DNA of 64,000 nucleotides from Amorphophallus konjac (GCA_022559845.1 CM040128.1:270698698-270762697), one strand, 5' to 3'. Shown: positions 21,993 through 35,116, counted from the stretch's first letter. Notes: generated by a model from the letters alone, not told the origin. Numbers and translations are program-made.

Positions 21993-23252
21993 ATGGCAGA
22001 GAGTGATAGGGTTGAGGTTAATACTTCTCCCGAGGAGTCTGCGCCCTCAAATGGAACATCACAAAGGGTTGTCGGGGAAACAATTCATGGTGAGCTTGCT
22101 CCCGGTGGATAAGGTGTGTTACCTATTCAGGGTGTGCAAGATTTAGGAGGGTTCACACAAGCTTTTCAAGGGTTAGTGCAGACTATGTAATTACATGCCC
22201 AAACTCAGGCAATTATGCAAGCACAATTACAAACCCGTGTGCAAGAACAACCGAATAGGGCAGTAGGCGCTACCCTGATGGAGAAATTCAGACATATGAG
22301 TCCTCCTTCTTTTAAGGGGGAGAGTCACCCGGAGATTGTGGAAAACTGGGTGAGAGAAATTGAGAAGATTTTCACGGCCATTAGATGTGCAGAGCAGGAT
22401 AAAGTGATATTAGCTACATTTATGTTGAAGGATCGTGCAGACGAGTGGTGGAGGTCTGCACTTAGAACCACTTTTAGAGATAGAGAGATTGAGATTGGCT
22501 ATAACGAATTTCTTGATGTCTTCCATGTAAAATTTCTCCCTCAACATGTGAAGGACATGAAAGAAGTAGAATTTTTAAATCTAACTCAAGGAAGTATGTC
22601 GGTTGCCGACTATGAAGCAAAATTTACTGAATTGGAAAAATATGCCCCTCGTATTTGTTCAGATGAGCTTAGAAGGGTGAAGAAATTTGTTAGAGGTTTG
22701 AGAAGTAACATTAGAAATAGAGTTGCAATCCTTGAGCCTCAGACTATGGCAGCATCTTTGAGGACTGCTTTTATTGCAGAAACTGAATATGATGAATTTT
22801 TAGTAGAAAGACAAAGGGATAATGCAAAAAGGGGTAATCCTGGTTCGATTGTGAGAAAAGATAAGAAGCCAAAGATGACTTTTCCAGAGAGAGTTCAACC
22901 AGTTAAGAGAGATAATATGCCAGCTTGTCAACAGTGCGGGATGCAGCATAGAGGTAATGAACGTTGGCGGGCTGCAGGTAAATATTTTTCATGTGATCAG
23001 ACATGGCATATGATAAGGGATTGTCCCAAAAGGCCAAGACAAGATCAGCAACCACAACAGCAGCAGAGAGTTCAAGTCAGAGTGTATGCACTAACAAGGG
23101 AAGACACCCGAGATGTCAATACAGTAGCTGAAGGTATTCTTCTTATTGATGATATGCATGCAAAAGTTTTATTTGATCCTGGTGTTACACATTCCTTTAT
23201 TTCTTTGGGATTTGATGAATTGTTAAAAGTTAAAATAAATTGTGAACACTGA
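21993..23252 (+). pseudogene. Element A gag (broken)
   Basis: From the ATG at 21993 the frame runs to 23252 but is interrupted by TAA near 22110 and 22188. The retrotransposon Gag core is clear at 22290-22800 (NWVREIEKIF, RADEWWRSALR, MSVADYEAKFTELEKYAPR). The zinc knuckle at about 22975-23025 reads FSCDQTWHMIRDC: the first cysteine of CX2CX4HX4C is lost or displaced. It ends with the start of the protease (VLFDPGVTHSFIS), where the catalytic DSG has become DPG. The capsid-like protein packages element RNA in the cytoplasm; this copy cannot be expressed full length. Confidence 0.9.
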
Positions 23253-26200
23253 TGAGATGACCATTAACATACCAACTGGGGAGATAGCTAGAACGACTTC
23301 TATTATTCCTAGCATTGACGTAGTGATTCAGGGGAGGATTATGCCAGCATGTGTGTATCTGCTAGAAATGACTGATTTTGATCTCATCTTGGGAATGGAT
23401 TGGTTAGATAGAAATTTTACCCTTCTAGACTGTCATGGAAAGAAAATGATTTTTCAAAAACCTGAAGAGCAGATATTTCACTACCAATGTCCAATGCACC
23501 GTTCTTGTAAAATAATAGTTTCAACCCTTAAGGCTTTTAAATGGCTCAGAAGTGGATGTCAATGTTATTTGGCTAGCGTAGTGGCTATTCCTTCTAATGA
23601 AAGTAAGAAAACCCCCTCAGATATTGATGTTGTCAGAGAATTTCAGATGTATTCCTGATGAACTTCCGGGTTTGCCACCACACCGAGAGGTGGAGTTCAC
23701 TATTGAGCTCTCACCGGGTACTTTACCTATTTCCATCCCTCCCTACAGAATGACACCAGCTGAATTGGCAGAATTAAAGAAACAATTACAAGAACTGCTA
23801 GACAAAGGGTTTATTCGACCAAGTGTATCCTCTTGGGGTGCACCTGTTCTGTTTGTTAGAAAGAAAGATGGGTCGCTTAGATTATGCATTGACTATAGGA
23901 AATTGAATCAAGTGACCATTAAGAATAAGTGCCCTTTGTCAAGGATTGATGATTTATTTGATCAGCTACGAGCTGTCACAGTATTTTCAAAGATTGATCT
24001 CAGATCTGGATACCACCAATTAAGGATAAGGGAAGAAGATATCTCAAAAACTACTTTCAAAACACGATATAGGCATTATGAATTTTTAGTTACGCCATTT
24101 GGGTTAACTAATGCACCAGGAGCATTTATGGATTTGATGAATAGAGTTTTCCAACCATATCTAGATACATTTGTAGTGGTGTTTATTGATGATGTGTTGA
24201 TCTATTCTCCCACTGTTGAAACTCATCAAGAACATTTGAGGATTGTGCTGGAAACCTTAAGAAGTCATCAACTGTATGCAAAATTTAGTAAATGTGAATT
24301 CTGGTTGGATAAGGTCCAATTCTTAGGGCATATCATTTCTGGTGATGGAGTGTGTTGATCTAGCAAAAGTTGAGGTAGTTTTGCATTGGGAAAAGCTGAA
24401 GAATGTCAGTGAAATTAGGAGCTTTTTAGGTCTTGCAGGTTACTACTGCAGGTTTATTGAAGGTTTTTCATCTATTGCAGCTCCTATGATCAAATTAACT
24501 AGAAAATGAGTTCCTTTTGAATGGTCAGATAAATGTGAAATGAGTTTTCAAGAGTTAAAAATAAGGTTAACTACAGCCCCAGTACTTACTTTAGAAAAAG
24601 ACTAGGATGTGTCCTGATGCAGAATGGCAAAGTAGTAGCTTATGCATCCAGACAATTAAAGACCCATGAGGTGAATTATCCAACACACGATTTGGAGTTG
24701 GCAGCGGTGGTTCATGCTCTAAAAATTTGGCGGCATTATTTGTATGGTGAGCAATTTGAAGTATTTACAGACCATCAGAGTTTAAAATATATTTTCTCTC
24801 AGAAAGAATTAAATTTAAGGCAGAGAAGGTGGATTGAATTTTTGAAGGATTATGATTTCACATTGAATTATCACCCAGGAAAGGCAAATGTAGTAGCAGA
24901 TGCACTCAGCAAGAAGAGGCTAATGACAATCCAGTTGCGCCAAACTTGGAAAATGACATCTGATGTAGTGGAGTATTCTCCTATATGCAAAGCGAAAAAT
25001 TTATTTATGGCCCAACTAACTATTCAGTCAGCAATAGTTGAACGAATTGTGTAAGCACAACTGAATGATCAACAGTTACAAAAATTGATTGGCACACTGA
25101 GATTTACTCAAAGTGCAGACGGAGCAATCAGATTTCAGGGAAGATTATGTGTACCTCGGAACGAGGAAATAAAGCAAGATCTCTTGACTGAGGCACATAA
25201 ATCTCGATATTCTATTCACCCAGGCAGTACAAAAATGTATAAAAATATGAAAAGATAGTTTTGGTGGATTGACATGAAGAAAGATATAGTAGACTTTGTC
25301 AGCAAGTGTCTTACTTGTCAACAAGTAAAAGCAGAGCATCAAAGACCAACATGACCATTACAGTTGATGGAAATTCCACAGTGGAAATGGGAACATATCA
25401 CTATGGATTTTGTGATGGGATTACCAATGACTAGGAGAAAATATGATTCTATTTGGGTAATTGTTGACAGGCTTACTAAGTCAGCTCATTTTTTGACAAT
25501 CTCAAAGACACAATCGTTAGAAGATTTAGCCCATTTGTATATCAGAGAGATTGTTAGACTTCACGGTGTACCAGTATCCATTATTTCAGATAGAGATGCA
25601 AGGTTTACAACAAAATTTTAGAGGAGTTTACAACAAGCGCTAGGTACACAATTAAAATTTAGTTCAACTTTTCACCTTCAAACAGACGGACAATCAGAGA
25701 GAACCATTCAAACACTAGAAGATATGTTGAGGGCATGCGGTTTAGACTGGAAATGCAGTTGGGATGAACATTTGCAGTTAATTGAGTTTGCATATAACAA
25801 CAGCCATCATGCAAGTATAGGAATGGCACCATATGAAGCATTATATGTTAGACCTTGTAGATCACCTGTTTGTTGGGATGAGGTTAGTGAGCGAAAATTG
25901 ATTGGGCCACAAATTGTACAGGATTGTGTAGAAAATGTTGAGTTGATTAGAAAAAGATTACTTACAACTCAGGGTGGGCAGAAAAGTAATGCTGATCAGA
26001 GAAGGAGAGATCTACAATTTAATGTCGGGGATCACGTATTTTTGAAAGTTTCACCTACTAGAGGAGTAATGAGATTTGGCAAGAAAGGTAAGCTCAGTCC
26101 GAGGTATGTTGGACCATTTGAAATCTTAAGAAGGATTGGAGAGGTGACATATCAGCTGACTTTACCACCATCATTGTCAGGAGTTCATGATGTATTCTAT

Positions 26201-26440
26201 GGGTCCATGTTAAGAAAATACATGCCAGACTCATCACACATTATAGATCATGAGCAGTTGGAAATACAGTCAGATCTTACATATGAGGAGAAACCAGTTC
26301 GCATTCTCGATTGAAAAGAACAAGTGCTGAGAAGAAATATAATTCCATTGGCAAAGGTATTGTGAAAAAGTATCTCAGCAGAAGAAGCTACTAGGGAGAT
26401 GGAAGATGAAATGAGGAAGAGATATCCACAACTATTCGGT
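23242..26440 (+). pseudogene. Element A pol: protease, reverse transcriptase, RNase H, integrase (broken)
   Basis: Protease C-terminal half at 23242-23640 (DFDLILGMDWL) is +1 to gag, and a further shift leads to the RT from 23597. RT motifs are intact: [30 protein letters not shown] and the active-site FIDDVLIYS at 24182. A stop at 24358 is followed by FLGLAGYY in the next frame. The RNase H lacks the first catalytic block (TDAS) because about 16 codons are missing near 24600, though LELAAV, TDHQSL and VADALSKK remain. Integrase shows HPG...CLTCQQVK zinc binding and all three D,D,E residues (TMDFV, SDRDARF, GQSERT), broken by stops near 25257, 25351 and 25619. The C-terminal chromodomain-like part ends about 26440. 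Confidence 0.92.
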
Positions 26441-26483
26441 ACGTATTGCGTAAATCTTTAAATTTTGAGGATGAAATTTGTTT

Positions 26484-26497
26484 AAGGGGGAGAGATT
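26484..26497 (+). other. Element A polypurine tract
   Basis: AAGGGGGAGAGATT directly before the 3' LTR, preceded by the GAGGATGAAATT motif common to all Ty3 elements here. Confidence 0.85.
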
Positions 26498-29196
26498 TGT
26501 AACACCCGAATCCGCCCGAAACTTAAAGATAATTAAATATTTTATATTTCGAGTCCATATAAATTTTATGTTCTCTTAATTAAAGTCCAATACATTGAAC
26601 GGTATAGTTTAACAAATTTTATTAAGTAAATTAATTATATATCTTACGTTATTAATATATATCTTTTCATAAGAGTGTCAGAATGGGGTCAATATTAGAT
26701 CCATTGAAAAGAGAACTCAAAGATCTACAAGTTTCATGTTGAACATATTTTCAAATTTTGAGATTTGGTAGATCAAAAATAAGACAAAGTGAACTAATTC
26801 TTAAAAATTATGTTATTGTTAACTTTTTAAGAGTTTTCATATAAAAATACAAAATAAAACAAAAAAATAAAATAAAACCCAAAATATCCCCCCCACCCGC
26901 GTGTCTCACCTCTCTCAAACCCACCCTCCCCACTTAAACCTCCCCCACTACCTTTCTTCCCCACTTAACTCTCACCCCACTTAAACCTCCCCCTCCATCT
27001 TTCTCCCCAACGTAACACCTCCCCCTCCCCTATATAAACACCCCCCATCTCCCTTTCTCATTCTCTCTCACACACACACACTCTCTCTCACTCACTCACT
27101 CACTCACTCACTCACTCTCACACACACACACTCTCTCTCTCATCTCTATCTCTCTATTTCTATTTTTATTTTCTCTTTTCTACTCTCTCTATTCTCTCTA
27201 CTATCTCTCTCATCTCTCTCTACTTTTATTCTCTAGTTTTTTTCTTCTCTATCTCTACTTTCTCTCTCTAGTTTTTCACTCTACTTTCTCTCTCTGCTCT
27301 CTTTGCTTTCTCTCTCTAATCACTTCATTTTCTCTCTTTTTATCTACTTTCTCTCTCTATTCTCTCTACTTTCTCTCTTTAAATATCTCTCTCTACTTCT
27401 TTCTCTACTCTCTCTTCACTTTCTCTCTCTATTTTTCTCTCTATTTTCTCTCTCTAATTTCTCTCTCTATTTTCTCTCTTCTTTCTCTCTTTAAATATCT
27501 CTCTCTACTTCTTTCTCTACTCTCTCTTCACTTTCTCTCTACTCTCTCTCTATTTTTTCTCTTTAATCTCTCTTCTACTTTATTTCTCTACTCTCTTTAT
27601 TTTCTCTCTCTAGTTTCTCTCTCCAATTTCTCTCTCTAGTTTCTCTCTCATCTCTCTTCCCACTCATTCTCTTATTGATAAACGGACAAGATAATACAAC
27701 ATCAGAATAATATAAATATTTGATAAAAACTTGGACGGAGGATTTGAAGCTTATTTTAGATAATTTCACCATTCTTGACGTATCTGGGACGGAAAAATTA
27801 TCTTTTTCTACGCAAGGACTTTTACGGGAGCTCGGGTGAGATACTAAAGTCAATTCGAAAGTCCATTCTAAAGGTAGCTTCATGATAAACCGAATGCATG
27901 TTATTTGTTATTTACATTTCTTTGATTTGATTTTATTTGAAATGTAATTTAAGTCAGTGATTTATTTAACCCAATGATCTATGTTTAGAATCAGTTATTT
28001 ATTTAGTTACCATTCTGTAAAAATATTACTTTTCTCTCTAATCTCTCTCTAATTTCTCTCTAATCTCTTTCTACTTTCTCCCTCTACTTTCTCTCTCTAC
28101 TCTCTCTCTCTACTCTAATCTCTTCGAATGCTATAGTAATTTATTTAGTTAATAAATTTGACCCACTACCCTATGATTAAAATCTAATTCCTGATATTAA
28201 AATACGATCCAGTTATTTTGTAAAGTTCAATGGCAAGTTTTAAGTATTGAGACGATTATGTAATAAGTATCATAATAAGAATAAAAATCTGATTAAGTAT
28301 ATGGACTGTGTCACTTTAAGGAGGTGTGGGGTGATAAACCGTAGTTAGCTTCCACTACGGGATTAGGTCCATTTCCGAGGACAAATGGACTTCTGAAAAA
28401 TCGGAACCAGAATAAAAAAATTATCTGGGGAATGGTGGAGTATTAACTCCCGATCCTGCGTGGTTGATCAAGGCCGACAGGCTCCAACGTTTAGACCATT
28501 TATCTTTATGTCGACGTATGGATGCCTAAGTATGTGTTTGCTACTGCTTTTAGTGATGTGATGCATGCCCAATATATGCTGCCAAATAATATGAAGTTCA
28601 GATTTGATATATGACTTTGATATGATCTAAAAATAAGTTCATCTGTATAAGCTCTGATTTAGCTAAGATATGTACTATGCCATTTATATATAAGTCAGAT
28701 AAGATTTGTTATACGCATTTGTTTATAAGAAGAAAAATTATTCTGCTCTACTAGTTTTCCTTCGCATTCATAGTATATGTACAATCCAATGAAATTGTGA
28801 TTAGCTGTATCTATATATCATGGATTTACACAATTTAGTATATGATAAGCATGTGATTGGTTTTAATGCCTACTGAGTCTTTGGACTCATATCTGTTGCC
28901 TAACTATTTCAGGAAACTGATAAGTGAGTACCTCGACTTCGACGAACAGTAGGTCGGAGAGTGATCTCGGGCGTAATTTGAATTTTTGCTGCGTAGAATA
29001 AGTAGATTTGGTTTTCTTTTGAATAATGAATGTAAATTATGAGTGTTTAAACTTATGGAAATGGTTTGGTTATATTTTTAGAATACATGATGGTTTGGCC
29101 TTTAGTGCCATGCAAATATCTCGGCCCACAACAATTCCGTCTATCCGCTGTGACGTCCCCGGACACGATACGGGATCGCGGGAAGGGGGTGCCACA
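26498..29196 (+). repeat. Element A 3' LTR (2699 bp)
   Basis: Begins TGTAACACC and ends GGTGCCACA, colinear with 19159-21841 including TATA, CT-rich tract and downstream unique part. It is followed by TSD CATAC at 29197-29201. Confidence 0.95.
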
Positions 29197-29642
29197 CATA
29201 CCATCTAGAATTCTAATAACACAACCACACTATCTCGTTTTAAATTACAAACACGCATAGATAACATCACATAATTCTTTGCACAAATCTAAACCTTAAA
29301 ATCATTTACATCATATACCGTAATACATAACCCACATACTAGAAAAGTTTCCTAAGATCACACACTGACTTATTTGAGTAACATTGTTTATATTTCTATT
29401 TACAAAAGAATCCTAAAAGACATATAGAGCACTACGACCTTAAAGTCTTCTATACGGCGGCTGTTGGAAACTCCCCAAGACCTCTTCTTAGCCTCCTACT
29501 CACGAGTTATCAATTATGCCTCTTAGTTCCCTGAAAATTGTTAAACCCGCAGGTGTGAGTCTAAGACTCAATAGGCACTTGAAAAAATAGTCACATGCAT
29601 ATCATGCAATAAACTTGTACAAAATGCAGGAAGACTTTCATG

Positions 29643-29680
<38 letters not shown>
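29643..29680. repeat. (AT)n microsatellite in element B LTR
   Basis: About 18 AT units. The sister LTR fragment has only four to five units at 32499-32509. Confidence 0.95.
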
Positions 29681-30929
29681 TCATTTCTCAGTAAGTTCTA
29701 ACATATACATAATTCAAATAACGTAAATATGAAAATGGTGTCACTATTCGGGGTTCAAATTTTAGGAGGCCTGCAAATCACATATCATTGGAATCACACG
29801 GCTATAGGTAGTTATTCATTTACACCGGCCTTACACAATCAGGTTATTCCATGTTACACAGATTAAACCATGCCTACATAAGATCTTTATATCTTCTTTA
29901 CTTGCACACTTCAGACATGCATCTAATCTACGACATAAGGAGTTACCTTACCTACTGGGGTCCAAAGGTGCAAGCACTATCACGGATGGCCCAACACTTG
30001 TACCAACCAGTCTTGATCCGACTATATTAGATCATGGGCCTCTACCCCACCTTCCACCATATCATCATCCGGTCTAGCTTCTGGATATCGTCTGTTCATC
30101 CTCGGACGAGAGTCAAGCCCGGTTAGACACTTACCCGGTGCCCTTCCCTCCTTATGGTGGCACTATCCATGTGCTTAATCTCTTATTCACACTTTTATTG
30201 TATTTCATTTGAACAACTTTAATCGCTTAATGAACATGGATTGTGTCACAACTATGGTTCACAGCAAATCAGGAAAGTAAAGATCCTCATGCAGGTCATA
30301 AATATACTGCTAATATGCAGATTTCAAGTTCTAACCATGCATGATTGTTACTACCCTTGCATGCACATTGTAATTTCTGAATACCAAAATAAATTTAAAG
30401 CAATACAAATAGAAAATAACATATGCTCAGTCTGTTAGATGCCTACCTGTGATGAGAGATTCTACTACTGGTTTCCCAATCTCTAGCCCTCACTGCCTCC
30501 CAGATCTACTCCTAAGGGTTCTCCTTATACTGGGGATGACCTTCTTTTAGCTCTTCTTCCTTCTGCTTCTCCTATAGGTCTTCTCTTTGCCTAGGACGTA
30601 AAGAAGTAACAAAGGGATAACCAAGGCTTAAATAGATAGTCCTCAAAGTTGGTTAGTAAAAAATTACTTAATTTATTTTTTTCTTTTTTATTTACTACAT
30701 GTCCCAACTGCCAATACTCTAAGAGATAACTCTAGCCTTACTTTGTTGATCTCTGGTGTACCCCCTACCTAACCTTGCTGACTTCTGATAGACAGCACTT
30801 GAGTAGGTGCTCAGAAAACGTCTAAATATAATATAAGTGCTAAAATCCAAAATTCATTGACTTACTCACATGATTACTCACTTAGGCACAGTTAAATGAA
30901 CTAAAATCCACATAGGTCTATCGATTATC

Positions 30930-31560
30930 ACAACTCTCGTAAGATCGCCTATCTCATAAAGTCTATCAACTATCTCAACTTAAGATCACCTATCTCATTA
31001 AATCCATCGACTATCTTAACTTAAGACTGCCTATCTTCATAAAGTTTATCGATTATCTAAACTTCAGCTTTACAACAACTATATTAGTACCTATCTCAAC
31101 ATACATAACTCCAACATCTATCTCAACATAACTTTAGCTACTATCTCAACTTAGACTATCCCAGCGTCTATCTTTCCAGTGCCTATCTCAACATAACTCC
31201 AACGCCTATCTCAACATCTATCTCAACATAATTGCAATGACCATCTCAACTTAGGCTATCCCAGTGCCTATATTTCCAATGCTTATCTCAACACCTATCT
31301 AAACTTCAGCACATATCCTAGCGACTATCTCACTCAGTTTCCAGCGACTATCTCAACTCTTAACTCTAGCGACTATCTCAGTTTCCAGCGACTATCTTCT
31401 CAGCATCGCCTATCTTACCAATGTCTATCTAGCACCTATCTTAAGTTAGTCTGAGGAGAGCGTCTATCTCCTCCTCCTATCTTACTATCTTCGCCTATCT
31501 CACTCTCCCTTTCTTCCTTCGCCTATCTCCTCCGCTTATCTTTAGTTCAGCCTATCGTCT
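30930..31560. repeat. CTATCTCAACT minisatellite in element B LTR
   Basis: More than 30 degenerate copies of a short CTATCTCAA(C/A)T core, with variants such as GCGACTATCT and GCCTATCTCA. Confidence 0.85.
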
Positions 31561-31843
31561 AATGCTCAATCTCGTTATTTAATATTTTTTTACTTACTAA
31601 ATGGCAGAATATCAAAAAGGTGCTCAACACCAAAGTTGTAGATAATCAAATTACCTTTCCAATGAGCTCAATTTCATCCTCTTTGGATATTCATACACAA
31701 AGTTGTGCTATAAATAATAGACTATTATCATGAAGTTACGAATTTCTCTTAATGGACTCAAGCTCACTAAATGGGCCAACCTAACGGGCTCTTAACACAG
31801 CTAGTCAATACACTAATAGATTTCCTGAAATTGGGATGTTACA

Positions 31844-32451
31844 AATCTCTCCCCTTTAAGAAATTTCATCATCGAAATTTAAATTTGATAGATAATGAAT
31901 AATTGTGGATGTTTTATATTTTACTAAATCTCATTATTATTTCTCCAATACGAGATCTCCAAAAACCTAAAATCTTTCTTTGTTAACTTTGTTTCAATAT
32001 TTATTCCTCTACTCTCTTGACTTTCATGTTTACTATGTTCGCTATACGTACCACTTTGATTACCTACCCATCTAAATATACACAATAATATACAACATCA
32101 GATCATTTGAACTCCAACACATATGACCATCAAGTGAAATATATATATGCCTTTCATAGATATATACTCATATTGTCACAGTTACAAGACTTTCCCAAAG
32201 TTACAGAATATCTGAAGGTTCAAAATGGAGCCACTTACATCTTTCATGCTAACAGATCGGTCAACTCAACATCTTCCCTTATGTATTATTATCTTGAGCG
32301 TTAACCCCAATTAATACATCTTCAATGAAAATATTCGGTTAAGGCTAACCTTCCAAACTCTAAATAAATTCTTAAGATCCTCTGATATGGTATATAAATC
32401 AGATGGTTATAGATAACTCCCAAGTCTAGCAGTCATGCTCTAATACCATTT
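31844..32451 (-). mobile_element. Element B internal remnant (no coding domains)
   Basis: Starts with the minus-strand polypurine tract (31844-31858, AATCTCTCCCCTTTA on the plus strand) and ends with a primer-binding site in reverse (GCTCTAATACCA, 32437-32448). Only about 600 bp lies between, with no recognisable gag or pol. The element is therefore a large internal deletion or a non-autonomous form. Confidence 0.7.
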
Positions 32452-32824
32452 ACATTATATAATAAACTTTTGCAAAATATAGGAAGACTTTCGTGCAATA
32501 TATATATACACTCATTTCTCAGCAAGTTCAAACATATACATAATTCAAAAAACACAAATATGAAAATGGTGTTATTGTCGAGGGGATCAAATTTTAGGAG
32601 GCCTGCAGGTCACATTTCATTGGAATCACATGGCTATAGGTAGCCATTCATTTACACCGACCTCACATAACCAGGTTATACCCTATTACATAGATTAAAC
32701 CCCGCCTACATGAGATCTTTATATCATCTTTACTTGCACACTTCGGACATGCATCTAATCTATGACATAATGAGTTATCTTACCTACTGGGGTCCAGAGG
32801 CGCAAGCATTACCATGGATGGCCC
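32452..32824 (-). mobile_element. Element B right LTR fragment
   Basis: Matches about 29600-30000 of the left LTR block by block (AGGAAGACTTTC, GTTCAAATTTTAGGAGGCC-like, GGCTATAGGTAG, TACCTACTGGGGTCC). The outer 500 bp or so that should touch the primer site is missing. It is cut at 32825 by element C. Confidence 0.75.
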
Positions 32825-34099
32825 TGTTGAACTCCTGGTTGATTTTGATGATAACAAAACACTGGTTTGAATGAAATTGACATTAACAATTATTGAAGGC
32901 TTCATTTTAATCACAAGTTCACACTTTCTTTCATTTCGATTATACATTGAAGGACTAGCTTATTTTCGAGATATATTGCAACAAACCTCAATCTTATGTT
33001 AAAGAAAATAATCCAAAATACCCAAGGTAAGATCATGTTTTATGCCTTAGAAAATGAAACTAACTTATGCTAATTTTTCTATGATGCAAAGTATAGGTCG
33101 ACTGACCCAAACTTACAGGTCGACTTAAACTAGCCATAGACTTCATCTTGTCATAGAAAACGAAGAGGTCGACCGACTTGAACAATAGGTCGACCGATAG
33201 TCGCCAGAGACTAAATCCTGTCACAAAGTAAACAGAGGTTGACCGACCTAAAGAACAGGTCGACCAATTCCTTCCATCAGTTGATCGATGGCAAATATAG
33301 GCAGACTGATTACTAGTTCTTTTTTTCTAACTCTATTTTGTAGGTGTCGCATAGGTCGACCGATTACAGTTATGCGGTTTGCAAACATGTCCCGTCCAAC
33401 GCGTGTCCTTCACGTGTGAATTTATGAAAGGCCTATTTGGTGAATATTCCTTCCTGGCATGTGTAAGACACAAAGGACAAGTTCTATAAGGCCATATATA
33501 TGCATTTAAGGTGTCCAAAATGAAGAGAGATCCACTACAATAGTGAGGCTGCCAAAAATAGAGCGTGAGAAAGGAAAGAAAGTGTCATTGGCGTGTAGAG
33601 CTCGTATTCCCTGATACCTATGGAGAAAGCCTCGATCCAAGTGCTATTTGGATGTATTCTCGAACGAAGAAATGCGTGGATCATCATGGAGATGTTGAGC
33701 TATGTGAGAAATCGAAGAAGCTGATCGTTCCTTGGAGAAGCTGTGAAGACATCAAACAGGGGGAGCTTTCATTGGCTTATAGATTTTTACTCAACATTTC
33801 TTATTGTCATTACATGTTTGATCTATACTCATCTTGAACTCTGAGCATAACTGTGTGTGAAGACCGTGAGTTTTCGTGTGTGTGGGAGAACCGTCGTCCT
33901 CAGTGTGTGTGTGTGTGATGATGTTGAGCATCGTGTGCTGGAGATAGATTCTTATCTTCTATCCCCATTCTCACACTGTGAGGGTTGAACGTAGGCTATA
34001 CAAGGGTGCAGTTGAACCACCTAAAAATCTTGGTGCATCATGATTTGGTCCTTATCTTCTATCCCCATTCTCATCGTGTGAATTACTTTTGAGACCACA
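32825..34099 (+). repeat. Element C 5' LTR (Ty1/copia, SIRE-like)
   Basis: Begins TGTTGAACTCCTGGTTGATT then TTGATGATAACAAAAC, a hallmark start of SIRE/Maximus copia LTRs. It ends at ACCACA (34099), just before a methionine-tRNA primer site. It contains GGTCGACCGA repeats (33090-33370) and a direct repeat of TCTTATCTTCTATCCCCATT (33949 and 34051). Confidence 0.8.
33090..33370. repeat. AGGTCGACCGA repeats in element C LTR
   Basis: Seven or so copies of a palindromic GGTCGACC/GGTCGACTGA core, with GTCACAAAGT-like spacers. Confidence 0.8.
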
Positions 34100-34101
34100 A
34101 T

Positions 34102-34113
34102 TGGTATCAAAGC
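34102..34113 (+). other. Element C primer-binding site
   Basis: TGGTATCAAAGC, two bases after the LTR end. It matches the initiator methionine tRNA end with one mismatch. Confidence 0.8.
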
Positions 34114-34184
34114 GTAGACTCTTTATCTATGCAGATCTAGCGATCTAGAGAGAGATCCTTAAGGACGGCAAATAAGGGAATGAT

Positions 34185-35100
34185 ACCCGGGGACATTCTG
34201 TCCATCGTCCCCCTTTCTTTGATGGTTCTAATTATTCATATTAGAAAAATTGAATGCATATTTTCTTGAGAGCTCAGGAATATGAGGTCTGAAAAGTGGT
34301 CAGTAAAGGTCCTTATAATTTATCTGAAAACGAAGATGAATGGACTGAGGATGATATTAAGGAAAGCTGTGCTAATTTTAAAGCTATGACTATTATACAA
34401 TGTACTATCCATCCAAATGAATTCTCACAATTTTTTATGTACTCTTCAGCTAAAGAGATGTGAGATAAATTGAAGCTCATTTATGAAAGAACTTCAGAAG
34501 TTAAAGAGACAAAGACAAATTTGCTTGTGAGGGACTATGAACTATTCAAGATGAAGTCGGAAGAATCAATTTCAGAAATGTTTGCAAGACTGATAAAAAT
34601 TACCAATGGACTCAAGGCCTTGAGAAGGACTACACAAATTCAGAACTCGTGAGGAAGGTACTTAGATCATTTACTCCAGCATGACACACAAAGGCTACTG
34701 TTATTGAAGACTCAAACGATCTGTCCACTCTGTCCTTGGATGAACTGATCGGGTCACTTATGACCTATGAAAAAATATTAAGAAAAATGAAGAGGAGATC
34801 AAGAAAAAGAAAACAATAGCACTGAAAGCTAATCAACAAGCCACGGAATCTAGTGAAGAAGATTCTATAGAGAAGAGTGATGATGAAGAAGATCTAGCAA
34901 TGCTATCATGACAAGTGAAAAGACTCTTAAGGAAAAACAAGAAGTATTCAGGAAATGTTAGAAAGGGTTTGAGAAAGCCACCCATGAACAAGAGGGAAGC
35001 AAGTAAGTTGAATGAAATAATATGCTATGAATGTAAAAAATCAGGGCATATGAGAGGTGACTGTTCAGAATTAAAAAGAAAATCAAGAAAGGAAAGTTGA
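34185..35100 (+). pseudogene. Element C gag (copia type, broken)
   Basis: Translation across several frames gives the copia Gag order: PPFFDGSNY (about 34208), a helical segment with KLIYERTSEVKETKTNLL and a MKSEESISEMFARL block (34470-34652), an acidic stretch, then a zinc knuckle CYECKKSGHMRGDC near 35024-35065 that keeps all four ligands. Premature stops near 34237, 34293, 34462 and 34651 and frame changes inactivate it. Protease, integrase and RT are not seen: the RTE LINE begins just downstream, and the rest of C probably lies beyond the window. Confidence 0.75.
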
Positions 35101-35116
35101 AGAAGCCAAACTCCGC

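Larger units (their letters stand above)
19159..29196 (+). mobile_element. Element A: complete, inactive Ty3/gypsy chromovirus (Del/Tekay-like)
   Basis: A full structural element: TSD CATAC, 5' LTR, methionine-tRNA primer site, gag, pol in the order protease-RT-RNase H-integrase, polypurine tract, 3' LTR, TSD CATAC. Protein order and motifs place it in Ty3/gypsy, and the C-terminal chromodomain-like region with 2.7-kb LTRs suggests the Del/Tekay clade. In the first 195 or so aligned bases the LTRs differ at about 14 positions, so it is much older than elements E and F. Multiple stops, frameshifts and a deletion in RNase H make it non-functional. It is inserted in the LTR of element B. Confidence 0.95.
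29202..31843 (-). mobile_element. Element B left LTR, main part
   Basis: Continues the LTR begun at 19052; removing element A gives one LTR of about 2749 bp. It ends at GGATGTTACA (31843), followed by the reverse complement of a polypurine tract, so on the minus strand this is the 3' LTR. Part of it (about 29600-30000) is repeated in the same orientation at 32452-32824. Confidence 0.8.

Noticed and set aside
27303..27494. Leu/Ser-rich membrane-like frame
   Set aside because: Translation of the CT-rich tract in the element A 3' LTR.
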